Source: Undaria pinnatifida
Taxonomy: Eukaryota > Sar > Phaeophyceae > Laminariales > Alariaceae
Assembly: GCA_012845835.1 (NCBI GenBank)
Contig: JABAKD010000002.1
Coordinates: 6,430,103 to 6,494,102, forward strand
Length of the DNA stretch: 64,000 bases
Reading direction: 5' to 3'
In this document: piece after piece, positions 48,329-59,100 of the stretch
How the letters are laid out: every line of letters starts with the position of its first letter
Position numbering within the stretch: position 1 is the stretch's first letter
Program-made: the position numbers and the translations under genes
Notes under the pieces: model-generated
The model's input: only the letters and a program-made list of their open reading frames with translations
What the model was told of the DNA's origin: nothing
Databases searched by the model: none

Positions 48329-48748
48329 CTACAAGCAGAGCAACGCCTTCCTCATGCGACGGAAGGGAAGGCGAAGCGCAGTTTCCCCATGGAACGTGGA
48401 CCTGTTATTGCGAAGCACCACCCTGCGAAGAATCCGCAGTGCACGCAGCGGTTTAGGGCAGAGGAGTTTCCGATCCTCTGCCCTAAACCAAAAGTCATGC
48501 CACGCTTCAGTCGCGGTGATGTTGGAGAAGCGCGGTGGCTGCTGTCGCACAGATGGACCGATACGAGTCCTATCTTGCCAGATGCGGCACACGATAGCCG
48601 CAATCAAATCGCGTGGTGTCGCTCTCTGCGTTGAGGCTCCTCTCCGCGTGCGTTCGACTCCGCCAGCTGCGAGAAGTTCACCACAGCTTGCAGCAAGCGC
48701 TGAACCCTTGGTCACGGACGCAGAGGGCGGCAACAGACGGTTCATCAC
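48329..48748 (-). pseudogene. DDE-type (Harbinger-like) transposase fragment
   Basis: The minus strand reads ATEAWHDFWFRAEDRKLLCP followed by VVLRNNRSTFHGETALRLPF and RRMRKALL. This resembles the N-terminal part of HARBI1/PIF-type DDE endonucleases, where an F.F..ED..RLL segment is followed by R...GEEAL...L.R. The catalytic DDE part is missing and a 15-bp hairpin interrupts the domain, so it is a remnant. It lies between the possible terminal inverted repeats at 40210 and 49099. The identification rests on pattern resemblance. Confidence 0.45.
48451..48488. repeat. Perfect 15-bp hairpin
   Basis: gtttagggcagagga (48451-48465) pairs with tcctctgccctaaac (48474-48488) around an 8-base loop. It lies inside the transposase-like fragment and may be a later insertion or foldback scar. 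Confidence 0.8.
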
Positions 48749-49063
48749 CGGCCTGCTGCATATCTCTGATGTTACGCCTGTGCGTCGTGCTCAGGGTACT
48801 ACCCTCTCCATCCTCCGTGCGTCCGTTGCTTGTGCTGCTGCTGTGCAAACAGCGGTGCTTGTCCTGTTTGTCCCGTGGTTGGGGCACTTGGCCCTTGCAG
48901 AGGCGTTCTACCTCGGACAAATGCTCGGTGCGTTGTAGGCCAATAAAACAGAGAGACAAAAATTACCGCAACTTTTGATCAAAACCTACCTTCGATGAAG
49001 TACATTTTTGCCTTTTTTTCAGAAATTTACCGCAAATCTTACCTTCGGGACAATTTTTGAACA

Positions 49064-49099
49064 AGTAAATTTCAAAAAACGTACTTTCGCAAACACACT
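49064..49099. repeat. Possible right TIR of host transposon
   Basis: The sequence ending cgtactttcgcaaacacact is the approximate reverse complement of 40210-40243, with about 30 comparable positions and a few mismatches. If real, it bounds an element into which the Ngaro retrotransposon jumped. Confidence 0.45.
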
Positions 49100-49584
49100 A
49101 TTATTTCAACACTAAACACTCGAATATGTTTTTTGGGGTTTCGAACGTGAACCAGCCTGTATGAACCAGGTTTGGTCAGACATTTTTTTAAGCACGGTCG
49201 CGTGCTCCTGTTGTTGTAATTGTTGCATAGTAGGATGGTACCCCAGGCTTTTAGCCGTCGCCCAGAAAACGAAAGGGCGAAAAAAAATCTAAAAACACGA
49301 CGACAATCAACGAGCAGTGGGATTGCCAAAACATGAAGAAGGCACATGGTACAAGTACAGCACTCGTACCGGAGGGCGGGAGGGGGCACAGGGCTTGTCC
49401 AGAAGGACGCCGAGAGTAAACCTTCTACCACTTGAGCTCAAGCGTGAAACATATGATAAAGTAGCACCTTGTTCGCTTAAGTCCCATCTGAAATAGAAAG
49501 GCTGCTGTTGTTAGCGACGTGTTGTGTAGACGTATTTGACATGGAAACCCATGGACACGGAATCGAACGAAATACTTACTGTAC
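49100..49584. other. Gene-free stretch
   Basis: No gene or repeat recognised between the possible right TIR and the R1 copy at 49585. Confidence 0.4.
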
Positions 49585-49665
49585 TATCACACACAGCTTG
49601 CAAAGACGAGTTTCGACAAAAAATCGATCTCACAGCTGGATGGAGTGTATTTGTATTTTTTTGTA
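49585..49665 (+). repeat. R1 dispersed repeat, short copy
   Basis: ctatcacacacagcttgcaa, gacgagtttcgacaaaaaat and cgatctcacagctggatgga: only the terminal R1 block is recognisable. Confidence 0.7.
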
Positions 49666-50394
49666 ACATACCTGTTATACCATACATATGTATGCCATCA
49701 TGGGAGATCGACGATACGTGATAAAACTGAAAGGGCTGAAAAGGCACATTCAGTGGCAGAAACGTTTGGAAGTAGATACGGTATACGAAAAGCGGGTTCG
49801 CGGAGGGTCGAAGAGGCACAGACGGAGATCAAAATGTCACTACTACTATTAATACTACCTGACGCGTTGTACTCGTATCCGATCACAAATATTTTACGAT
49901 GTACGGTGTGTTATTATTCTTTGGATACGCTTGAGTTGATCGCAACATGGAGAGAAAGCTGGTAAAAAGTAAGCCTTTACACTGCTGCCGAAACTTCCAA
50001 CACTCTCTAGTCTAATGTAGTTCGAAGTGGTTTGCTCCTTATGCACAGTAACAGGTTGATGGAGATGCTAACGGGTCGATGCGGCTTCTAGGGTTTTTTG
50101 TACTCTCCGATGACTTTAGATTCGCGGTCGTCGGTAAAATAATATACCAGGTATATATTGACCAATCGTGGGTCCTGCGTAACTCACCGAGGAGATACAA
50201 ACGTCTTCAAGCGAACGTCTTTGACATTATTACTATTTATTGTGCCCGTTTCCGTCCATCCATCCTGCTATAGTTACCGCCCAAGCCGCTTTGGTTCTTG
50301 TAACTTCCATAACAACACATTGCTGCTACCTGTGCACTCCATGGTATGGTGTGCCGTACGCTGATATGTATCCTTAGTGACAACACAACCCAGC

Positions 50395-50480
50395 AACGAG
50401 CTCGATCGGAGTATCACACGCAGCTTAAGAAGATGAGACTCAACGAAATCTTCAATATCGCAGCTGTAATGTAGTGAATT
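50395..50480 (+). repeat. R1 dispersed repeat, short copy
   Basis: cgatcggagtatcacacgca, gatgagactcaacgaaatct and tcaatatcgcagctgtaatg. Same orientation as the copy 0.8 kb upstream. The flank near 50265 (tcctgctatagttaccgccc) weakly resembles inner R1 sequence. Confidence 0.7.
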
Positions 50481-50966
50481 GTAGGTTCTACGACAATACA
50501 AGGCTCGAGCAAATTTACCGCCCATTATGCGGTTGGACAAAAGATTGCATCGCACCTCGCAAGTGATGCACGGTCGACTGTGTCTCTGCATCACCAGCAT
50601 TCCGTAAGCACGGCTGTTCGTGGAACCGATGGCAGACGCTCCAATTGTTTCCACGAGTCCAGGCCTTAACACCTGAACGCCGACAGCACACGTGCTTTCA
50701 GCACGGATACGAACGAGTCAACCAGGTATCCCGTACCTACTATGTGCTGGTATTATAGTATTATACCATGTTGTTGACCATCATATAAATGAACACTCGT
50801 TCCAACATTTGTCAAATACGCCACTGACATAATTTTGTGCATACTGTGTGAGAAACGTGTTTCAATGCTTGATGCTAGTCGACAAGGGTACAAGATGTCT
50901 GGAATCATCTCGCGAAGAATGAAGGCATAGTCTATACAGTAGTGCGGAGGGGGGAAAAGAGGCTGC

Positions 50967-51594
50967 TTAGTGACCACGGATCTGAGTAACATCCAGGGAG
51001 GAAGAAGGAGGAAGAAAAAGTGCAAAGATAACAGAAGCGATGAGCAAAAACAATACAAAAAGTTGGTTTGACGAATGGCCCAGCCCAAGCCCGTGAAGGA
51101 AGGATGCACCTTGACCGGCTAACCTTGGGTCATTCACCTCTAATCCCAACTGGGAGCCCTGTGAAAAGTCGTTCCGTATGCAACTGGACATCTTGTGAAG
51201 ATGCCAAGTGTGAACCCCCGCCATTACCAAGGTCCATGACGATATTCAGCACAGGACAAGTCCCACTACGATTTACATAACACCAGGTAACTTCCGTAAC
51301 AATTTTTGGCGAAGCCAAAAACCGCTTACCTTGCACGTAGGAACGGATGCTGAATAGTACAATTGCTTCGGGATTTCGCATTCCCCACTGAGTACCAGCC
51401 TCAACGTATTCCGTGCACTGTTTAATGGTGCCGCTGTAGATTTCCTCAAATGCAGATAATATCTCGTAGACGGCGATTACTGTAGTACAGGAAACAAAGT
51501 CTGGGTCATTTTTAAGATTCGAGGACGAGAAGAGTTTTACCCTGCCGTCGGTGAACTTATCCTTGACATCTTCTATGTAAACCCAACATTTCAT
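50967..51594 (-). CDS. Possible two-exon gene, unknown function
   Basis: Proposed exons 51594-51330 and 51139-50967 with a 190-base intron (donor caag|gtaagc, acceptor attag|ag) give 145 residues plus stop. ATG 51594 sits in a good context (accatgaaa). Exon 1 reads MKCWVYIEDVKDKFTDGRVK, then PDFVSCTTVIAVYEIL and YVEAGTQWGMRNPEAIVLF, which is more protein-like than other frames nearby. The C terminus has one hydrophobic segment, LFVLFLLIASVIFALFLPP, a candidate membrane anchor. Without splicing the frame reads on through the intron and stops at 51130. I recognise no family. The acceptor lacks a good pyrimidine tract. Confidence 0.35.
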
Positions 51595-51599
51595 GGTGT

Positions 51600-52514
51600 C
51601 CCGTTAGTCGATATTTCGTTCCCGCCGCCCACCCACCCCTCTCAGTTGACCACACGTCTCCGCCCAACCTATATCAGCGCCCTGAGGAAGACGCACCACA
51701 TCTACCGCCGGCTTGGCGTATGCTCGCGCTTGGTGACGAAGCTGTCCACCGGTCTACTGTGAGCTCCGCGCTATGATGTGAGTGGTTTGGCGGTGTGGGT
51801 ACATGGTCAATCTTCGCGCTTTGGTTTAGGAACCGTCGACGTGGAAGTCTCACGACACTCACCGGAGGGAGGCATAATTGTTCGTACTAAATTCAGGCAC
51901 GTGATACGACAGGCGTACTGATTCTTGAGAATAGTATTCCAGACTGACAGTCATTGTCGACCGAGGAGCGACCTACCCAATGCCCATGAAATATAATCTG
52001 AATTTCTCAACGCGCTTCGTGGTTCAACTAGGCCTCTCGAGTACTCGTCGAGTTGCTATTCCATTTCGTCTTAAAGGCAGCGGTTGGAGATGTGGTAAAT
52101 ACATCTCATTTCCAGAGCCCGATGGGCATTGAGGCGTTACTAACGTAGAATGCGTCAATAGCTGCTCACAGATGTAGTTTGGTCTTGCTTCAGCCGACTT
52201 TTCCCGCTCGTGCCCGAGGCTGCGGCGGAGAGAGCGCTGTCGGTGCTCCTTTTTCAGCGGTTCACAGCTTCTCGTGCAAGTTTCTACCTGCTTATTTGAG
52301 GTGCAACTCGTACGATATTTTGTCTCTTCGGTATCTTGATGTGCGCATTCATGGACGTTCCTCGGTATCGCGTTTGTAAGCGAAGCACGGCACCGTTCGC
52401 AAGAACGGCTCAATCCCGGCAGTAAAACATTGGGGCGACCACATCTGCCTACCGTAGATTGAGTTTCACCGTTATGTCTGAGCTCGACAACGTTGAGTAA
52501 ATCGAGACCATGGT
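51600..52514. other. Gene-free stretch
   Basis: No recognised gene. A Cys-rich minus-strand frame at 52024-52413 (129 codons, first codon TTG) has no known domain and is probably chance. Confidence 0.35.
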
Positions 52515-53000
52515 TTGAGCAAGGTTAATGAGCATGCACGAAAGAAAATATATCAACTAAACGAACAATTTGTTTCAAGGGGGTTTGAGTCAGGTTCGCC
52601 AACCCGGTATACGGCGGCTGTGATGGAAGTTGCGGATCGAGCAAGATCTTTGTGGCTGAAAGACCAATTTGTCGAATCATGGTACGTCCCAGTACACGAG
52701 CCCGGATTGTCTGTCGACAAAGGGTGCATTATCGTTGACGGTTTGTCGGGAACAAGCAGGACTGTCATCGTCGTGTACTTCGGTAGGGGGGGGCAATCCT
52801 TGCGATTGGCGTTGGAGCGTACTGCGGTGTGGGTAGCCTCTGAGGCTCCTCACATGAAAAGCGCTGTGCCCCCTCCAACAACTAGCAATGCGAAACACTG
52901 CGTCTACAAGCTAAGCCCGGCACACGATCCGAAGGACTACGGTAGGTGTGTACCGAATCATGTCTATGAAACACGCGCCGAATCCAAACATATCGATTAG
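52515..53000 (+). CDS. Unknown open frame (161 codons)
   Basis: Plus-strand frame ending in TAG at about 52998. Its first codon is not ATG; the first ATG is at about 52622 (MEVADRARSLWLKD). It has no domain I recognise and contains one copy of the gaggctcctcacatga palindromic motif. It could be a decayed coding exon or a chance frame. Confidence 0.2.
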   Translation: MSKVNEHARKKIYQLNEQFVSRGFESGSPTRYTAAVMEVADRARSLWLKDQFVESWYVPVHEPGLSVDKGCIIVDGLSGTSRTVIVVYFGRGGQSLRLALERTAVWVASEAPHMKSAVPPPTTSNAKHCVYKLSPAHDPKDYGRCVPNHVYETRAESKHID

Positions 53001-54656
53001 CTCCTCGGTAGCTAAGAACCGCCTGCAATAAATGTGTGACCTCGACTGTGCAACATCTGCCATAGGCACATGCTGCTACAGGGATGCACTCACTTGTATG
53101 AGGCTCTTCTCTTGGGAATCCTCGTACATCACGCAAACACTGGCGATAACGAAAACAGAACGTGCAAACCGGTAACAATATGACGGTTTTACAGTGGGTA
53201 CAACAATGAATACTACGAAAAATTTATGTAACTTCCACGACGTTGGGCATGAGGTAGTTAAGGAACGCGAACACGGTCGGAACTGCTTCCGCCAAAACCT
53301 TTAGGGTCGTCGTTGCACGCGTACAATACGCGGCTCGTTGGTCCAAGAAAATGTTTGTTTTTTTGTGTAGGGACAAGGCGTTGTTTCAGCGCAGTCTACA
53401 AGCGGTTGTGTTTTCCCACCTATCTCGTTTTTACCTGAAATGCTTCCATATTGTTGCACCGGAAGTCTCTTGGGGAGTTATTTGCCGGTTTCGCTCGTTT
53501 ATGGGCACCTAGGCGAATAAATTAGGTTCGTGTGTAGTCGATAATGTATCTCGAAGCGGGATCATTCGAGTGGACGTGTCCTCGAGTGCCGTTAAATGTT
53601 TTGAGGGTGCGACGGCAACAAAACGACAAGATCAAATTCTCCTCCCAGCACTACCTCACGAGGACACCTGCCCTGGCGTGATAAGGTGTGTACTCCGATT
53701 GCAATGCACGCAGCAACGTTAATGTTTTAGCTGAAAGACGCACTTCTTAGTTGGTTGATAACATGGTCCTCCACGTGGTTTTAGTTGCTGCACGGTCCCT
53801 GGAGTGTGTCTGGTAGTAGGTGGCGGCAAGCCATGTGCCGAGCATTTCCTGTAGTGTTGTTCTGAGCGCTGCCCGGTCATTCAACGAAATATTTGGATTT
53901 GTTGTAGCTGCAACATACTTCCCGAGTCAATTGGTTGGGTCCAAATATCGGAACCATATCCCCGTTGATATGGCTCCATTCGACTGTCCCTCAGTTTACG
54001 TGTGTGTGTCATGTCGTCAGCGAATGCGCAATATGGTTTGGGACTTGACGTAGTCGTAGGGCTCCGCCGGCGAATACGGTTGGCGCGATTCTCCTACTTT
54101 CATTTGGTATGTGCGACGTTTAAGGATTGCATGCCAGATTTTGCTGTTCAGCCAGACAATGTGATGACCGCACCGATGAGATCAACAAAGGGTGGCAATT
54201 CATGGTGATGGCCGTACGTGACACTGATTGCAGGCGCGCGAACAACAACGATAAATGTATCCTTCCGCGCCGTCTACCCTCGACATCGGCCACAGCGGTG
54301 ACATCGGAATGGGTACCGGGACGCTCACCTACGATCTGCTTTTGCTAGGAGAGGGTCGCATGTCAAGGTGGGATAAGGACCCTTGTTTGTCATGAAAAAC
54401 CGAGCTTGCACGTACGCTGTAGAGATAATCGAGGTCGTTGACGGTTAGTACATTCCCTTCGTGAACCAGCGTAGGGGGCCACCCTCATGATTTAACATTG
54501 AATGAGTTTGTCTCACCCGTATAGTCGATCTCGTGGTCTAGAGGCATTTTACTCTTCTCGTTGTCATCGTTCTTCAGGTATATGTGCATAACTTGCATTA
54601 AAACCTAAACGCAGGAAGCCCTAACAATGTAGAATCCAGGTAGGAATGTTGCTCAC
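53001..54656. other. Gene-free stretch
   Basis: No gene, splice-supported exon or repeat recognised. Confidence 0.35.
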
Positions 54657-54803
54657 TTTTTCACCCCTATTGTCTGCATCTTGGTGCTCGATCCGTCGGC
54701 CGGCAACCAGGCCGGCGAGCTGCACCGCCTTAGCCTCATCTGTGATGCCGTCAAGATTGCGTTCGTAAAGAATGCCAGCGCGCTTGAGTACCAGATATTC
54801 CAT
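54657..54803 (-). CDS. Possible exon of unknown gene
   Basis: From ATG 54803 the minus strand reads MEYLVLKRAGILYERNLDGI followed by TDEAKAVQLAGLVAGRR and ends DADNRGEK at a consensus donor gtgagc. The local base composition and codon endings are richer in G and C than the flanks, like the epimerase exons. The opposite strand is also open here. No acceptor-linked partner exon was found. Confidence 0.25.
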
Positions 54804-55087
54804 ACATTTTTTGGTTTACATCGTCTTGTGTATATTAAAATAAAATTCACGAAGCACCCGATTGCTTGTGATTGTGTTACATCGTATGAAGGGCTGTGTG
54901 TTGGGCTCATGCTACGATATATGTACACGTTTTCGCCGTCTCATGTCTCTGAATGCAGGGGTTTACCAAAAATGGTCCATATGGCATTCTTGTTTATAGG
55001 TATTATTTGTTCATGCATATAGACCATATGCCTGGATTATGGGCTTGCTCGTAGGTTCATTAAAACTAAGTTTTAGCATGAATCATG

Positions 55088-55110
55088 GAGCTCCTCATGT
55101 GAGGACCTCC
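55088..55110. repeat. CCTCATGTGAGG palindrome copy
   Basis: gagctcctcatgtgaggacc, the same motif as at 24710 and 24848. Confidence 0.6.
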
Positions 55111-56097
55111 GAAAACAAAACGAGTACTAAGTCGCCGACACATGCCATTATTTGGGGTAGCGTTTTGTTTTTTTGGAACTCGTTGCTCGAAGCAGGCTAT
55201 CCCTCATCCAAAAACTGACTTTCAGAAATTGTGAGTGTGGATGCCGATGAACAAGTACCACGGCCAACGAAACCAAAGACAATCCAAAAGCCATTCGCTC
55301 GGGAACGGGTGGTTCCCCAGTTAAGATGACCCATCAGGCAGACATTAGTTTGACCCACAGGGGCTGCCTCGATCGTAGCACGGTTCAGTAGGTTGGTGAG
55401 TAGGTAGGTACGATGTTTGCATCTTTGAGCTTGACTTGGCACGTTTGGCTGGACGCGTAAGAGTGCATATTTTTTTAATGTTTCCACTCCACTCAGTACG
55501 CTTCTACACTGCCACCTAAAACACGTCTGGAGCGAAGGGTTTACTCGGGGGCGTTTGGCGGACCTCACGCTGTGCCTCGTATCGAATCGGGTAATAGTAT
55601 GCCGAACACGTCAAAGGCAGATGGATGCATGTCGTTTGTGGTTGGGCTCGAAAATGCTCGTGTAGCAGCGACAATAAATATAATTATGCCGGCCTGCCTC
55701 GATCGCCGAAGTGTGCACCCATGCGTCGTGCCTCCTCCACGATTGAGAATACATCATAGGTACAGCTTGGCCGCCAAGCCATCCAGATGCACAACCTAAA
55801 AGCGTTTCGTTGGTGCTTTGAGATGATTGGCTATACGGTTATCGTGCACGCCGTTGCAATCCAGGTAGTATCATTCCATCGTATTCCTACTGATTTCTTC
55901 TTTCGGGTACCAACCATTGTTAACCTTGAGAACGAACGTGCACTGAGCATCCATTTCACCTGAGCTTGTTGGATGCCTGTGGAAGACGTTTTCCTCCCTA
56001 ATGCGGCTTTACGCCGATAAGGCTGAAGGGCTTGTTCTGTCGCAGCCATCTGACACATGCTGCTACTAGGACGGTAGAGGCGCACCCTGTGTGTTCC

Positions 56098-56121
56098 GAG
56101 GCTCCTCACGTGAGGTTACTC
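56098..56121. repeat. CCTCACGTGAGG palindrome copy
   Basis: gaggctcctcacgtgaggtt; the core cctcacgtgagg is a perfect 12-base palindrome containing a CACGTG E-box or G-box. Confidence 0.6.
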
Positions 56122-59100
56122 AAGCCTTACCCTAAATCCGGACTATAGCGCGATACGGCACACACACCCATGGTCTAGGAAAACCACCAAAAATGTTGCA
56201 AAACAAGAATGGCGTTCTGAGGATTTGCTTTCAGGAGTATCGTAACTCGGACACCGTTTCGGCCAGTAGCGCAACCTCCATCGTCGCACGCGTCAGCCGG
56301 CACCCTTAAATTGTGCCACATTTCGTTTGTTTGACATGTCGTCTCAAACGCTCGGGATAAATATCAAGACGACCGCCTGAAGTACATGGTCGTCACCTCG
56401 GACGGTGTCATCCACAATAGACGGGCGTGCAATTGCAGGGTGAAGAAGAGCTAGATGGTAGAGGCACAGCTGATCATCAAATCATCACAGAGAACCTGGG
56501 GGACTCTACCTTGGGTAGGATGGACGTGATAGCTATGGTCTAGCGTTGAAGGTGGGGCGGCAAACATATGTGTATCTGGTATGCAAAATAATATTGTGTT
56601 ACCTGCGCAAATAAATCTGTTTAATTCTAGAGGCGTTTCGTGTGCAGTCGTGACCCCGAGGTAATCCGATATCCTTTAGTGCGGTACCAATGTTATTTCG
56701 GCGAAAATCGCTGCCCCTACCTTTCTCGTTCTACAGAGTACTGTTTTCTGCAATACGCGAAACTGCTGTGTGTATCCGGGGGGCAAACGCTCACTCAAAG
56801 AAGTCCGGCAGGTCTCTCAGTGGGGTTGTGCGCGTCCAGACAATTTTTTTGTGTTTTAGTCGCCTTTCTCATTACAACATGGATCAAACCTACAACTTTA
56901 CCTTGGACTCTATATATCTGAGAATATCCGGCTGAACTAAAAATCTTACCACGCCGTCACGGAGTACCCAACAGTCCTACCCAGGCAAAAACAGGCACAT
57001 CCGCCCCGTATACCTCTCGAGATGACGATCGGGCAAAACGAAGGAGATCCACTGGCGGTCAAGCAGCTCTATCACCATCACGTGGTCTATCAACATCCAC
57101 AGGTCACAAAAGCGCAAGGTTCAAAAGTACAGTCGTGGTCTCTCAATGGTGTGGTACCTTACCAGTCGACAATACCCACGCTACAGCCGGGCCCCGCACT
57201 GTTCAGGGATGGTGCAGTACAGCAATACCCAGGAAAAATATACGAATCCAATTATGGAACAACTGCGGGTACAGGATCTTGGAACGGAGATATCGTGGGG
57301 CAATAGCTGCCCTTCGGGGCATTGCCCTTTTCAGCGTATTAAAGCGAGGAACGTATCAGTGGACTCAAACCACGCTATCCATCCCGACTGTCCAGCGTAG
57401 ATTTTTTTCATGACAATAGCTGACATAATTTTACTGGACAACATCCGCACTGAGCCCGAGCTCCGCGCGAATGTACATTCAGGGCTAGGAAAGCTTGCTG
57501 CCTCATCAAGTCCAATAATGTTCAATTAATGATTTTCAAACGAGCAGAGGAATGCCATCGAATAGTATTGTTCTCGCATCTGCGTACCGTCTGTGTATCG
57601 TGCGAGGAGAACAACTGACACCCCCTTACCTGGTACGTGGTTTAACCCATCACCATGGCTCAACAGGCGTAATAGCAACTGAACCATAACGGCCCCACTT
57701 CCATTCTAATAACAGACTATATAATCATGAGCAACTCGCGGTTTGGCAATAGTATCTTGTTGCGTAGTATTTTTCAAGACGTTCGCAAGCGACGCCTTTT
57801 CTGCTACGTGGGTGATGACAATTTATCTTGGAACTCCACGCTCTTTCATAATGTGAGAATGTACGTCAATGGAGTTCAGTTCTCTAATTGGCCATCGAAT
57901 ACGTTATCAGTTGAGTGTCCCTCCGAGTATGCTTGCAAGCAATGGCGCGCGGCAAATTAAAACCAGCAAACGCTTCCTACCCATGGGCGGGATGACGATC
58001 GTATCGTTTTTACTGTTGCCAAGCCTCTTGACCCTAGAAAACTAACAAAAGCACATAGCCCTCAAGCGCCACCTTCCACAACCCTGCGCCCAGATACCCT
58101 GTTGGTAGCTTGGCCAAAACGTTCTGCACCAGCGAATGCCTGGCCAGATTTGTATACCACTCATTCACCATGTCGTACCGTGATCGATACTACAAACGTG
58201 TCAGCACGTCTCAACCTTCAAGCCACAATTCGTGCCAGAATACGAACACCTGCTTACGACCGTCTCATATGCTGCGTGATATCGAGCGAAGTGCCTACTA
58301 GGCCGACTCGCGAGAGCCTCCGATTGACCTCCGTATAGCACTAGTGCACCAACAACTCCGCAGTTCATGCAGCAGTCTCGTAGCACCAGCGGGGGCCGTG
58401 AGCCAGGCAACAGTGATTAACGACATGAGACCCATCGACAGTACACGTATCGCAGACCGTATGGGTAGGTCTATATTTGTTTTTTTGTTGGCGTTAAATA
58501 CAACAGAATGTCTACAGTTTGGTCATATACCTGTGACAACATTACCCGACGGTGGGTATTTCCCGAACGGCCACGAATTTTCCCAGCGTCTGAGCTTTCA
58601 ACGGCGGGAATCCGAAAAACGATTGTGCATGGGTATTCTGACTGATCACCACGTACCATCGAGTTGAGCCCTTGGACCACAGCGCACCCGCGTGAACAGC
58701 ATAGTGTACTCTTAAAAATCAATACGAATCATATGTCGGAAATTGCCTTTCGCAACCTCGCGAAACGTGGCACTGCTCTCCTTCAGTGCGAACGAAGTTT
58801 TAACCACGTTTCGTTAACAAGCAACATTAGGCGGCACACAAACAATCGAGTAGGCCAATCAATATCGGTTTCGGTCATGCCGCATATCGTTGCTATGGAT
58901 TTGGTGGAGGTTGGCACTGAAACAGTGGGTGTGCCTCCTCCTCAGTTCATCGACAATAGGAACATACAGAGGAGCGAACTGCTGTAACTCGCGGAAGAGT
59001 TGGTTGACACAGGCCGGTTCTAGCCCTGTCAGACGCTATCACACCTCTTCAGAATGTACGAGACCTGATCGCTTGTAATCCAGGGCAATAGGCAAAATCG

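Noticed and set aside
48210..48938. 242-codon plus-strand open frame
   Set aside because: It overlaps the opposite-strand transposase-like fragment and the target tandem repeat, and shows no domain of its own.
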